A stretch of 64,000 bases of DNA from CAIWHR01 sp963843595 (GTDB taxonomy: Bacteria; Pseudomonadota; Gammaproteobacteria; Burkholderiales; Casimicrobiaceae), in the NCBI GenBank assembly GCA_963843595.1, contig CAWJLG010000009.1, forward strand, positions 62,001 to 126,000. The letters are read 5' to 3'. How positions within the stretch are numbered: position 1 is the first letter of the stretch; each line of letters begins with the position of its first letter. The notes beneath the pieces are model-generated. The model was not told where the DNA came from, made no database searches, and saw only the letters and a list, made by a program, of their open reading frames with translations. Positions 19,001 through 27,717 of this stretch are shown here, in pieces. Both the position numbers and the translations under genes were made by a program.

Positions 19001-19266
19001 GTGATGCCCGCCGCCGTCGAGTGCGAGCTCATGTAGATCATGCCCTCCACGCCGTTGATCGCGTTTTCGAGCGGCGCGGCCACGGTCTGCTCGAGCACCT
19101 CGGCGGAAGCGCCGGGATAGATCGCCTGCACGGTGACGACCGGGGGCGCGATCTCGGGGTACTGGGCGATGGGCAGCGAACGCATCGCGGCGAGCCCTGC
19201 GAGCACGAGGAACACCGAGAGCACCGCCGCGAAAATCGGGCGGTCGATGAAGAAGCGGGAAAACAT
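16059..19266 (-). CDS. RND multidrug efflux pump, AcrB/MexB (HAE1) family, with a one-base frameshift
   Basis: The product starts MFSRFFIDRPIFAAVLSVFL and follows AcrB-type pumps through the porter domain and helix 4 (MVLAIGIVVDDAIVVLENVE, with the proton-relay Asp pair). Around 16752 an extra base shifts the frame after GQAIARVE. Dropping one base reads VEQIAAEVLPPDFSFDWGGT and joins FALVLAVIMVFLILSAQYER to the C-terminal helices. The corrected length is about 1068 aa, close to the usual 1050. Substrates are unknown; family members export dyes, antibiotics, detergents or solvents. The gene lies 15 bases downstream of the adaptor gene and overlaps the outer-membrane gene. Confidence 0.9.
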
Positions 19267-19281
19267 GATGGCGGCCCGCGG

Positions 19282-20562
19282 TCAGGACTTCGCGGCCGGC
19301 GCGGCCTTCGCGGCGTCCTTCGCCTCGGGGGCGTCCTTGCCGCTCGCGCCCGGTGGGCCGCCCGCGGCGCCGCCCGGTCCACCGGGACCCGCGCCGCCGA
19401 GCACGATCGCGCCGCCCGGCTGCAGCTTGGCGATGCCGTCGACGATCACGGTGTCGCCGGTCTTCAATCCCGACTCGACGATCCAGAAGTTCGCGCCGTC
19501 GACCTCGACCCACTCGCCGAGCGTCACCGGCCGCACGGCGGCGACGTCCTTGCCGTCCTTGTCCTTGGCCGGCACGTACACGAACTTGCCCTGCGGTCCG
19601 TCGAGCACGGCGACTTGCGGCACGGCGATCGCATTGTTGCGCACCGCGCCGTTGAGTTGCACGCGCACGAACTGGCCGGGTTTCAGCGCGAGGTCGGTGT
19701 TGGCGATCTCGGCGCGCATCTCGTAAGTACCGGTGGACGGATTGACGCGCGTGTCGGCGAAATTGATCCGGCCCTTGCGCGGGAAGGTCGAGCCGTCGGA
19801 GAGCTTCACCGTCACGTCGTACGCGTTGTCTTTCGGCAGCACGAGCCGGCCGGCCGCCACCGCCTTGTCGAGCAGGAGCCGATCGTTCTCGGACACGTTG
19901 AACGGGACCCAGATCGGGTCGACCTGCGAAATCGTCGTGAGCAGCGTCTCGTTGGCGTTGACGAGACTGCCCTCCGACTTGCTGGCGCGACCCGACAGGC
20001 CCGCAATCGGCGCATTGACGCGCGTGTAGCCGAGGTTGAGCCTGACTTCCGCAAGCCTCGCCTGGGCGGCCTTCAGCGAAGCGCGGGCGAGATCGGTGTT
20101 GGCGGCCGCGTCGTCGGCTTCCTTCTGCCCGACCGCGCGTCGCTCGGCGAGCGGCTTCAGGCGCGCCAATTCGCGCTCGTTCCACGCGAGCTGCGCCTGC
20201 GCGCGCGCGACCTCCGCCTCGGCCGCCTCGGCCTGCGCCGCGAGCGGCTTGGGGTCGATGATGAACAGCGGCTGGCCGGCTTTCACCGCCGTGCCTTCGT
20301 TGTAGAGCCGCTTTTCGAGGATGCCGGTGACGCGCGCCCGCACCTCGACGTCCTTGGAGCCTGCGGTCTGCCCGACGTACTCGTAGCTGACGGGAAGCGT
20401 CTTCGGCTGCAGCGTCAGCGTCGTCACCGCCGCCGGCGGAAACCCGTGGAAGCCGCCTTGCGGCGCGGGTCCGCACGCGGTGAGCAGCACGGCGGCGAGG
20501 AGGAGGGGCGGGATGCGCCCGTGGCGCATGATGGGCGACGTCGGGAACCTCGGGACGGGCAT
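19282..20562 (-). CDS. RND efflux periplasmic adaptor (AcrA/MexA family lipoprotein)
   Basis: 426 aa from ATG at 20562, chosen because GGAG lies at proper spacing upstream; ATG at 20529 (MRHGRIPPLLL) is an alternative. The signal peptide ends in LLTAC, a lipobox. Order of domains: beta-barrel and lipoyl half (VRARVTGILEKRLYNEGTAV), a coiled-coil hairpin rich in Ala and Glu (about 110-190), the second lipoyl half (GYTRVNAPIAGLSGRASKSE) and the membrane-proximal domain. The tail is unusually rich in Gly, Pro and Ala (GGAGPGGPGGAAGGPPGASG), probably disordered. It links pump and duct and is the first gene of the operon, divergent from the TetR gene. Confidence 0.92.
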   Translation of the reverse strand: MPVPRFPTSPIMRHGRIPPLLLAAVLLTACGPAPQGGFHGFPPAAVTTLTLQPKTLPVSYEYVGQTAGSKDVEVRARVTGILEKRLYNEGTAVKAGQPLFIIDPKPLAAQAEAAEAEVARAQAQLAWNERELARLKPLAERRAVGQKEADDAAANTDLARASLKAAQARLAEVRLNLGYTRVNAPIAGLSGRASKSEGSLVNANETLLTTISQVDPIWVPFNVSENDRLLLDKAVAAGRLVLPKDNAYDVTVKLSDGSTFPRKGRINFADTRVNPSTGTYEMRAEIANTDLALKPGQFVRVQLNGAVRNNAIAVPQVAVLDGPQGKFVYVPAKDKDGKDVAAVRPVTLGEWVEVDGANFWIVESGLKTGDTVIVDGIAKLQPGGAIVLGGAGPGGPGGAAGGPPGASGKDAPEAKDAAKAAPAAKS

Positions 20563-20613
20563 GGTGAGCTCCGGCGAAGATGCGCGAGCCTCCGGGTGGG
20601 AGGCGCGCACGGC

Positions 20614-20642
20614 TTGACAGGTTCGGCAACGTTACATACATT
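20614..20642 (+). promoter_or_regulatory. Sigma-70-type promoter for the TetR regulator gene
   Basis: A consensus -35 TTGACA at 20614-20619 is followed after 17 bases by TACATT at 20637-20642. The start site would fall near 20650, about 65 bases before the regulator ATG. The -10 box lies inside the palindromic operator, so the regulator should repress itself. Confidence 0.6.
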
Positions 20643-20651
20643 CATGTATGT
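20634..20651. promoter_or_regulatory. Operator palindrome for the TetR/AcrR-type regulator
   Basis: ACATACAT-TC-ATGTATGT at 20634-20651 is a perfect inverted repeat of two 8-base arms with a two-base centre. It closely resembles the ACATACAT/ATGTATGT-type operators known for AcrR and TtgR. It lies between the efflux operon (minus) and the regulator gene (plus), and overlaps the -10 box of the latter. Binding would silence both directions until an efflux substrate releases the repressor. Confidence 0.75.
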
Positions 20652-20712
20652 TTGCAACCCCACACCCAGCAGGGAAAGTCCGACCGGGATAAGTCCCGAC
20701 AGGTCACCCGAG

Positions 20713-21399
20713 ATGGTTCGACGCACCAAGACGGAAGCGGCCGCCACGCGCGAGGCCCTGCTCGACGCCGCCGAGCGCGTGTTTCGCGACAAGGGAGTGG
20801 CACACACCTCGCTCGCCGAGGTGGCGGAAGCGGCCGGCCTCACGCGGGGCGCGGTCTACTGGCATTTCCGCGACAAGGGCGATCTTTTCGACGCGCTCTG
20901 CGGGCGCGTCACGCTGCCGATGGAAGCAATGCTGGCGAACGCCGGCGGCACGCGCCAGCAGGATCCGCTCGCCTCGCTGCGCACGCTCGCGGTCAGCGGC
21001 TTCACGCAACTCGCGACCGATGCGCGCGCGCAGGCCGTGTTCGACGTCGTGTTCCACAAGTGCGAGTTCACGGCGGACCTCGCCGCCGTCGCCGAACGGC
21101 AGCGATCGACCGACCGCGGCTGTCTGCTCAACGTCGAGCGCTTGCTGAAACAGGCGGTGGCCCAGGGGCAGCTGCCGCTCGATACCGATACGGCCATGGC
21201 GGCGACGGCGCTCAACTCGTTCGTCGTCGGCGTCATGCATCAATGGGTCCAGGATCCGGGGAGATACGACCTCGCCAAGGCGGCGCCCGGCATCGTCGAC
21301 ATGTTCGTCGCCGGCTTGCGCGTCTGCCCGCCGCGGCGTTCGGCCACGCCGGGACGCAAGCCCACGTCACGCAAGTCCCGCGCGGCGTCCTCGGCCTGA
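20713..21399 (+). CDS. TetR/AcrR-family repressor of the RND operon
   Basis: 228 aa from ATG at 20713. The N-terminal helix-turn-helix is textbook AcrR/TtgR: RTKTEAAATREALLDAAERV then TSLAEVAEAAGLTRGAVYWH followed by FRDKGDLFDAL. The C-terminal ligand domain (60-210) also matches the AcrR C-terminal type, with FHKCEFT and LNSFVVGVMHQWV. The extreme C-terminus is basic (PGRKPTSRKSRAASSA). Divergent placement and a perfect palindrome in the shared promoter region support control of the adjacent AcrAB-OprM-like operon and of itself. Inducers are unknown. Confidence 0.9.
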   Translation: MVRRTKTEAAATREALLDAAERVFRDKGVAHTSLAEVAEAAGLTRGAVYWHFRDKGDLFDALCGRVTLPMEAMLANAGGTRQQDPLASLRTLAVSGFTQLATDARAQAVFDVVFHKCEFTADLAAVAERQRSTDRGCLLNVERLLKQAVAQGQLPLDTDTAMAATALNSFVVGVMHQWVQDPGRYDLAKAAPGIVDMFVAGLRVCPPRRSATPGRKPTSRKSRAASSA

Positions 21400-21567
21400 T
21401 CGGCACCGCGCTTCGGCATCGGCGTGACCACGCCCGTGCCTCCCGTTGGGCGGGCGCATAATTTGATCTGCATTGACCCGTCCGCGGCCGCGCGGGGCTA
21501 AGCTCGATCCGCGGCGGCGCAATTTCCGCGCGCCCCGCAGTATCGTCAACCCACTCCTTCCATTCTC

Positions 21568-22422
21568 ATGAGCACGATCAACAAGGTCGGCGTCATCGGC
21601 GCCGGAACGATGGGCCACGGCATCGCACAGGCGTGCGCGGTGTCCGGAATCGATGTGGTGATGGTCGACGTCGCCGAAGCCGCGGTGCTTCGCGGCCTGG
21701 CGACGGTTACCGGCAGTCTCGAGCGGCTGGTGAAGAAGGAACGAATCTCGGTGGCCGACAAGGATGCGGCGCTGAAGCGCATACACGGCACCACGGATTA
21801 CGACGCCCTCAAGCGCTGCGACCTCGTCATCGAGGCGGCGACCGAAAGCCTCGAGCTCAAGCTCAAGATCCTGCGACAGGTCGATGGACTCGCCCGGCCC
21901 GACACGATCGTCGCCACGAACACGTCGTCGATCTCGATCACGCAACTCGCGGCCGTCACCGCTCGCGGCGACCGCTTCGTCGGGATGCACTTCTTCAATC
22001 CGGTGCCGATGATGGCGCTGGTCGAGCTGATCCGCGGATTGCAGACCTCGGACGCCACGATCGCCGCTGCGCAGGCGTTCGTCAAGCGCCTCGGCAAGAC
22101 CCCGATCGTCGTGAAGAACAGCCCGGGCTTCGTCGTCAACCGGCTGCTGTGCCCGATGCTCAACGAGGCGGTCTTCGCACTGCAGGAAGGCATCGCGACG
22201 GCGCAGGAAATCGACGACGGAATGAGGCTCGGCTGCAACCATCCCATCGGCCCGCTCGCGCTGACCGACATGGTCGGTCTGGACGTCCTGCTCGCGGTGA
22301 TGAACGTCTTCTACGCGGACTTCAACGATCCGAAGTACCGCCCCGCGCCGCTCTTGAAGGAGATGGTCGCCGCCGGATTCCTCGGTCGCAAGACCGGCAA
22401 GGGTTTCTACACGTACGGATGA
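21568..22422 (+). CDS. 3-hydroxybutyryl-CoA dehydrogenase
   Basis: 284 aa, the usual length for the single-function enzyme. The N-terminal Rossmann fold shows VGVIGAGTMGHGIAQACAVS. The signature MHFFNPVPMMALVELIRG near residue 140 carries the catalytic His, and the partner Glu follows in the same motif. The C-terminal domain ends FLGRKTGKGFYTYG. The enzyme oxidises (S)-3-hydroxyacyl-CoA with NAD, or works in reverse in butanoyl-CoA or polyhydroxybutyrate-related metabolism. An enoyl-CoA hydratase gene follows after 81 bases on the same strand, so the two probably act in successive steps of one pathway. PaaH of phenylacetate breakdown is a close alternative. Confidence 0.88.
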   Translation: MSTINKVGVIGAGTMGHGIAQACAVSGIDVVMVDVAEAAVLRGLATVTGSLERLVKKERISVADKDAALKRIHGTTDYDALKRCDLVIEAATESLELKLKILRQVDGLARPDTIVATNTSSISITQLAAVTARGDRFVGMHFFNPVPMMALVELIRGLQTSDATIAAAQAFVKRLGKTPIVVKNSPGFVVNRLLCPMLNEAVFALQEGIATAQEIDDGMRLGCNHPIGPLALTDMVGLDVLLAVMNVFYADFNDPKYRPAPLLKEMVAAGFLGRKTGKGFYTYG

Positions 22423-22503
22423 CGCGGCGGGGCGTCGAACGGGCGCCGTTCTGCGCCCGCGGCGCCGCGCGCCGGCTCGATCTTCCCGCCACGAGGCCCC
22501 ACG

Positions 22504-23289
22504 ATGAGCTACGAAACGATCCTGCTGGAACAGAAAGAGCCCGGCATCTGGCTGCTGACGGTCAACCGCCCGAAGGCGCTTAACGCGCTGGCGCCGCAGG
22601 TGCTCTACGACATCGCGTCCGCGGTCGCCAAGGTCAACGGCGACGCGGCGGCACGTGCGCTGATGATCACCGGCGCGGGAGAAAAGGCGTTCGTCGCCGG
22701 TGCCGACATCGCCGCGATGAGCGGGATGACGCCGATCGAGGGCCGCGCGTTCGCGCTCGAAGGGCATGCGACGTTGCGTTCGCTCGAGCTGTCGCCGTTT
22801 CCCGTGATCGCGCTCGTCAACGGGTTCGCGCTCGGCGGCGGCTGCGAGCTCGCCCTCGCGTGCGACTGGATCGTCGCCTCCGAGAACGCCGTGTTCGGCC
22901 AGCCCGAGGTCAACCTGGGCATCGTGCCCGGCTTCGGCGGCACGCAGCGGCTCGCGCGACTGGTCGGCAAGGGAATCGCGCTGGAGCTGGTCTGCACCGG
23001 CCGTCAGGTGAAGGCGGACGAGGCGCTGCGCATCGGCCTCGCGAACCACGTGGTGGCGCCGGAAATGCTGCTGGAGCAGGGCTTGAAGCTCGCGCGGATG
23101 GTCGCGGCAAAGGGGCCGGTCGCCGTGAAGATGGCGAAGCACCTGGTGCAGCGCGGCCAGGACCTCGACCTCGCCAATGCCAATGCGATGGAAGCCGACG
23201 TGTTCGGTTTCGTCTTCGCGAGCGACGACCGGCGCGAGGGCATGGCGGCGTTCCTCACCAAGCGGCCGGCGCAGTTCACCGGAAAGTAG
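22504..23289 (+). CDS. Enoyl-CoA hydratase (crotonase family)
   Basis: 261 aa. The oxyanion-hole segments are present: FVAGADIAAM and ALVNGFALGGGCELALACD. Both catalytic Glu residues of true hydratases are kept, one in GGCEL and one twenty residues on in FGQPEVNLGIVPGFGGTQRL. It should hydrate short trans-2-enoyl-CoA esters, giving the substrate for the dehydrogenase encoded just upstream. Specificity for crotonyl-CoA or an aromatic-pathway intermediate cannot be told apart here. No other beta-oxidation gene follows; the next gene is convergent. Confidence 0.88.
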   Translation: MSYETILLEQKEPGIWLLTVNRPKALNALAPQVLYDIASAVAKVNGDAAARALMITGAGEKAFVAGADIAAMSGMTPIEGRAFALEGHATLRSLELSPFPVIALVNGFALGGGCELALACDWIVASENAVFGQPEVNLGIVPGFGGTQRLARLVGKGIALELVCTGRQVKADEALRIGLANHVVAPEMLLEQGLKLARMVAAKGPVAVKMAKHLVQRGQDLDLANANAMEADVFGFVFASDDRREGMAAFLTKRPAQFTGK

Positions 23290-23375
23290 GAGCCGCGCTG
23301 GTGTCGGCGTCGCATCGGGGGCGAGCGTTCACGGCTGTCACCAAGTCCCGATTCTGCCCCCGACCCTGATTTTTC

Positions 23376-24785
23376 TCAGGCGGCGGCACGCAGAACGGCG
23401 GCGAGCTTGGTCTGTGCATCGCGCAGCGCGGTGCGCAGGCCTTCTTCGACGACCGGGTGGTAGAACGGCATCGACAGCGCCCGCTCGATCGTGAACTCCG
23501 CCTGGATGGCCCACGCGAGCAGGTGACCGAGGTGCTCGGCGTCCGGACCGATCATCTCGGCGCCGACGATCCGGCCGCTCGCAACGTTGGCGTAGACATG
23601 CAGCAGGCCGACGTTGCGCAACATCACGCGGCTGCGGCCTTGATCCTCGAAGGACGCCTCCCCGGTGACGAACGTGCCGGGCACGAGATCGGCGAAACGC
23701 GTGCCGATCACCGCCAGTTGGGGATCCGAGAACACGACGGCGAGCGGGATGCGCCGTGGCGCCGGGCGCAGGTCCGGAAAGCGCGCGGCGTTCTCGCCGG
23801 CGATCCGACCTTCGTCGGCCGCCTCGTGCAGCAGCGGCAGGTCGTCGTTGGCGTCGCCGGCGATGAAGATGTTCGAGCGTCCGCACTGCATCGTGCTGCG
23901 GTCGAACAGCGGGATGCCGCGACGGTCGAGTTCCAGCGTGGTGGTCTCGAGCCCGAGCCCGCGCACGTTCGGCGCGCGGCCGGTGGCGGCGATGACGAAA
24001 TCGACGCGGGCCTGCCGGTCCGTGCCGTCGGGACCGCGGTAGCGCAGGGCGACGCCGTCGCCATCCCGCTCGATCGCGCGTACGTTCGAATCCGCGTCGA
24101 GCGCGAATTCGCGCTGGAACGTCCGCGCCGCATACGCGCGCAGGGCCGGGTCGCCGAACGGACCGACATGGCCGTCGCGGCCGAACATCAGCACCTCGAC
24201 GCCCAGGCGATGGAGTGCCTGACCGAGCTCCAGTCCGATCACGCCGGGACCGAACACGGCGACCGCGCGCGGCAGCTCGTCCCAGTCGAAAAGGTCGTCG
24301 TTGACGATCAGCCGGTCGCCGGCCGCGCGCAGCACCGGCGGGACCGTCGGCGACGAGCCGGTGGCGATCACCGCGCGACCGAACGCGATGCGGGTGTGGT
24401 CGTCGACCTGCAGCGTGCGGTCGTCGACGAATCGCGCGTAGCCGCGGATCCGGTCGGCGGCGGGAATCGAATCCACGCCCTCCAGCACGAAGCCGACGAA
24501 GCGATCGCGCTCGCGCTTCACTCGCGCCATCACCGCGCGGCCGTCGACCCGGACGCTGCCGTCGAGTGCAAGCCCGAATTGCGCGAACTTCGCCGGTACG
24601 TGGGCCGCGTCGGCCGCGGCGATCAGGAGCTTGCTGGGCATGCAGCCCACGCGCGCGCAGGTGGTGCCGTACGCGCCGCCCTCGATGATGAGGGCGCGAC
24701 GGCCGGCCGCGACGGCTGCGCGGTAGGCGGCGAGTCCGGCGGTCCCGGCACCGATGACGGCGACATCCACGGTCAGTTGCTTCAT
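23376..24785 (-). CDS. Dihydrolipoamide dehydrogenase-like flavin disulfide oxidoreductase
   Basis: 469 aa from ATG at 24785-24783. FAD-binding DVAVIGAGTAGLAAYRAA is followed by the redox-active pair in TTCARVGCMPSKLL. The NAD-binding segment is AVAVFGPGVIGLELGQALHR and the second FAD motif is SNIFIAGDAND. The C-terminal dimer domain ends with the catalytic His-Glu dyad in FYHPVVEEGLR. The family includes Lpd, MerA and glutathione reductase; the motif context is Lpd/MerA-like without a MerA-type C-terminal Cys pair. It lies 82 bases downstream of a Prx-Grx gene in the same direction, so a role in supplying reductant during peroxide stress is plausible but unproven. Confidence 0.85.
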   Translation of the reverse strand: MKQLTVDVAVIGAGTAGLAAYRAAVAAGRRALIIEGGAYGTTCARVGCMPSKLLIAAADAAHVPAKFAQFGLALDGSVRVDGRAVMARVKRERDRFVGFVLEGVDSIPAADRIRGYARFVDDRTLQVDDHTRIAFGRAVIATGSSPTVPPVLRAAGDRLIVNDDLFDWDELPRAVAVFGPGVIGLELGQALHRLGVEVLMFGRDGHVGPFGDPALRAYAARTFQREFALDADSNVRAIERDGDGVALRYRGPDGTDRQARVDFVIAATGRAPNVRGLGLETTTLELDRRGIPLFDRSTMQCGRSNIFIAGDANDDLPLLHEAADEGRIAGENAARFPDLRPAPRRIPLAVVFSDPQLAVIGTRFADLVPGTFVTGEASFEDQGRSRVMLRNVGLLHVYANVASGRIVGAEMIGPDAEHLGHLLAWAIQAEFTIERALSMPFYHPVVEEGLRTALRDAQTKLAAVLRAAA

Positions 24786-24867
24786 GATTCCCTCGGTCGT
24801 TGCAGAGTGCATCCGGATGACGGCGGCGGCGGGGAGCGCCCGCCGCCGCGTGCGGCACGCTGCCGCG

Positions 24868-25605
<738 letters not shown>

Positions 25606-25702
25606 GGCAATTCTCCTTGGTGATGGGGTCGGAATTCCCGCGATTGCTCGCGGAACCTGTGAACCGGATTCTGGCGACGCCCGTCGCGCGCGGCCAATAC
25701 TT

Positions 25703-25711
25703 TGTTAGAAT
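25703..25711 (+). promoter_or_regulatory. Extended -10 promoter element for oxyR
   Basis: TGTTAGAAT at 25703-25711 matches an extended -10 (TGn plus TAGAAT), 45 bases before the GTG start of oxyR. No good -35 lies upstream, as is common for extended -10 promoters. The OxyR box begins eight bases downstream, placing OxyR over the initial transcribed region, which suits autorepression. Confidence 0.45.
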
Positions 25712-25718
25712 CCTGACG

Positions 25719-25733
25719 ATAGGCGCAACCTAT
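25719..25733. promoter_or_regulatory. OxyR-binding site
   Basis: ATAG-GCGCAAC-CTAT at 25719-25733 is an exact ATAG-N7-CTAT core as known for OxyR. It lies 23 bases before oxyR and 113 bases before the Prx-Grx start, between the divergent genes. Known OxyR biology predicts activation of the peroxidase gene and repression of oxyR from this site. Confidence 0.7.
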
Positions 25734-25755
25734 CGCACATCGACGCTGCAGACCC

Positions 25756-26664
25756 GTGACCCTCACCGAACTCAGGTACATCGTGGCCGTCGCGACGGAG
25801 CGGCACTTCGGCCGTGCCGCCGAGCGCAGCTTCGTGAGCCAGCCCAGCCTCTCGGCGGCGGTGAAGAATCTCGAGGACGAGCTCGGCGTGCAGATCTTCG
25901 AGCGCGGCAAGGGCGAGGTGCTGGTCACGCCGATCGGCGAAGAAGTCGTTGCGCAGGCGCGGCGGGCGCTGGACGAGGCCGCCCGGGTGAAGACCGTCGC
26001 CGCGCAGGGCCGACATCCCCTGGAAGGTCCGCTGCGACTGGGGGTCATTCACACGGTCGCGCCCTATCTCCTGCCGGAGCTCGTGGCGGCGCTGGCGAAG
26101 GCCGCGCCGAAGATGCCGCTCGACATCGAGGAGAACCTCACGGCGGCCCTCGACCTGATGCTGCGCGGCGGTGCCCTCGATGCCGCGATCGTCGCGCTGC
26201 CGTATTCGGCGCCGGGAGTCGAGACGATCCCCCTCTACAGCGAGGAGTTTCGCGTGATCGTCCCGGCGAAGCACGCGTGGGCGCGGCGCCACTCCGTGCA
26301 TGCCGCCGAGCTCGCCGCCGAGAATCTGCTGCTGCTCAACGTCGGCCACTGCTTCCGCGACCAGGTGCTCGACGCCTGCCACGAATTCGCGCGACCGGCG
26401 ACGCCGGGCAAGCAGGGCAACTCGCTGGAGACGATCCGCAACATGGTCACGTCGGGAATGGGCATCTCCGTGCTGCCCGCCACCGCATTGACGCCCAAGT
26501 ATGCGAGCGCGCTGGTCAAGGCGATCGACTTCGCCGCGCCCGCGCCTTCGCGCCGTATCGTGCTCGCCCACCGCGAGGGCTTCCCCCGCCGGGCGGCGCT
26601 GTCGGCGATCGCCGCGGTGATCCCGAAGCTCGTGCTGCCGATCGTCGCGGCGGCGAAGCCGTAG
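25756..26664 (+). CDS. oxyR: OxyR, peroxide-sensing LysR-type regulator
   Basis: 302 aa, GTG start at 25756. The N-terminal winged helix is LTELRYIVAVATERHFGRAA followed by ERSFVSQPSLSAAVKNLEDE. The effector domain holds the OxyR signature GHCFRDQVLDAC near residues 198-207; these two Cys match the disulfide pair Cys199 and Cys208 of E. coli OxyR. Oxidation by H2O2 should switch the protein to its activating form. The divergent neighbour encodes a Prx-Grx peroxidase, and an OxyR box lies between, a classic target arrangement. Confidence 0.93.
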   Translation: MTLTELRYIVAVATERHFGRAAERSFVSQPSLSAAVKNLEDELGVQIFERGKGEVLVTPIGEEVVAQARRALDEAARVKTVAAQGRHPLEGPLRLGVIHTVAPYLLPELVAALAKAAPKMPLDIEENLTAALDLMLRGGALDAAIVALPYSAPGVETIPLYSEEFRVIVPAKHAWARRHSVHAAELAAENLLLLNVGHCFRDQVLDACHEFARPATPGKQGNSLETIRNMVTSGMGISVLPATALTPKYASALVKAIDFAAPAPSRRIVLAHREGFPRRAALSAIAAVIPKLVLPIVAAAKP

Positions 26665-26795
26665 CGAACAACGATCCGTCCGCGGCGCGGGGCCGGGGCG
26701 AGCGCCGGCGCCATGGCGTCGATGAAGCGCGCGGTCGCCGCGATGCGCAGGGAGATGTCCCGGTGGGGAGCGCTTCTTGCCGGGTTCCGGGACTT

Positions 26796-27470
26796 TCAGC
26801 CTTCGAATTCGCGCATCCGCTCGAGGTCGAGGACGGTGATCCCGCCGTACTCCACGCGCAGCAGACCTTCCTGCTCCAGCCGCTTCAGGGCCTGATTGAC
26901 GCGCTGCCGCGACAGGCCGGCGAGCTGGCCGAGTTCTTCCTGGGAGATCGGCAGCGTCGGACCGACCCCCGGATAGAGGTGCGGGTTGAACAGTCCGGCA
27001 AGACCGCGGGCGAGGCGGGCGTCCGGCCCGAGCAGGCGATCGTGTTCGACCATCGCGATGAACTGGCCGAGGCGCTCGTTCAGCTGCGTCAGCAGGAAAC
27101 GGTTGAAGGCCATGTTGGTGTCGAGCAGCCGGTTGAACGTCGCACGCGGCATGTAGGCGATCTGCGAGGCGCGCAACGCCACGATGTCGTAGCGGCGCGG
27201 CTCGTCCTTGAGCAGCGACCCCTCGCCGAACCAGCCGCCTGCAGCGATTCCCGTGAAGCTCGTCGGCTTGCCTGCCGCGGACACGTTGGTCATCTTGACC
27301 AGCCCCGATACGACGCCGACCCAGTGCTCGACCGGCTCGCCCTTGCGGCAGACGAGGCTGCCGGCCGGACATGTGCGGGTGACGGTCTCGGCTTCCACGC
27401 GCGCGAACTCCGCGGGGCTGAGCGAACGGGCCCAGGAGCTGGCGCGCAACATGTCGATCAGGGAGGTCAT
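26796..27470 (-). CDS. Crp/Fnr-family transcription regulator
   Basis: 224 aa. The N-terminal cyclic-nucleotide-binding-like barrel spans about 20-140 (TCPAGSLVCRKGEPVEHWVG and GIAAGGWFGEGSLLKDEPRR). The C-terminal helix-turn-helix is ISQEELGQLAGLSRQRVNQA followed by LKRLEQEGLLRV. There is no N-terminal Fnr Cys cluster, so it is not an oxygen-sensing Fnr. The GEGSLL element resembles the cAMP phosphate cassette but lacks the full RSA part, so the effector is uncertain. It is divergent from the acyl-CoA ligase gene that begins the liv-type locus, making that locus its likely target. Confidence 0.85.
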   Translation of the reverse strand: MTSLIDMLRASSWARSLSPAEFARVEAETVTRTCPAGSLVCRKGEPVEHWVGVVSGLVKMTNVSAAGKPTSFTGIAAGGWFGEGSLLKDEPRRYDIVALRASQIAYMPRATFNRLLDTNMAFNRFLLTQLNERLGQFIAMVEHDRLLGPDARLARGLAGLFNPHLYPGVGPTLPISQEELGQLAGLSRQRVNQALKRLEQEGLLRVEYGGITVLDLERMREFEG

Positions 27471-27659
27471 CGCAATGGCGGCGGCAAATGTCGGCGGAAT
27501 GACAACCTTGACCGGCGTAACCTCCTAAATTCGGCCGGTATCGGCAGCATTCTAATGGCCGTGCCCCGCTCGTGCTCTTGCGGCGGTGCGGCAATGGCGT
27601 CGGCACGCCCACGACAGGCTAAGATGGACCCCGACCGCCGCGCTGATCGTTGTTGCGGT

Positions 27660-27676
27660 CTTGTGTAAGACATAAG
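27660..27676. promoter_or_regulatory. Possible regulator half-palindrome upstream of the acyl-CoA ligase gene
   Basis: CTTGTGT-AAG-ACATAAG at 27660-27676 is an imperfect inverted repeat with one mismatch, about 42 bases before the acyl-CoA ligase ATG, in the shared region with the divergent Crp/Fnr-family gene. It does not match the E. coli CRP or Fnr consensus closely. It is offered only as a candidate operator. Confidence 0.25.
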
Positions 27677-27717
27677 ATAACCGCCCGCCGCCCCCCGGCG
27701 CGGCGCCCGGTACCGGC

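Noticed and set aside
16640..21399. Very long open frames (over 1300 and 1500 codons) across the RND operon on both strands
   Set aside because: They are side effects of high GC content over real genes; products are rich in Arg, Ala and Gly with no domains, and the true genes in other frames have clear motifs.
23320..23375. GATTCTGCCCCCGACCCTG near 23350 as another copy of the REP-like repeat
   Set aside because: It shares only short C-rich stretches with the repeat and lacks the TTACG core.
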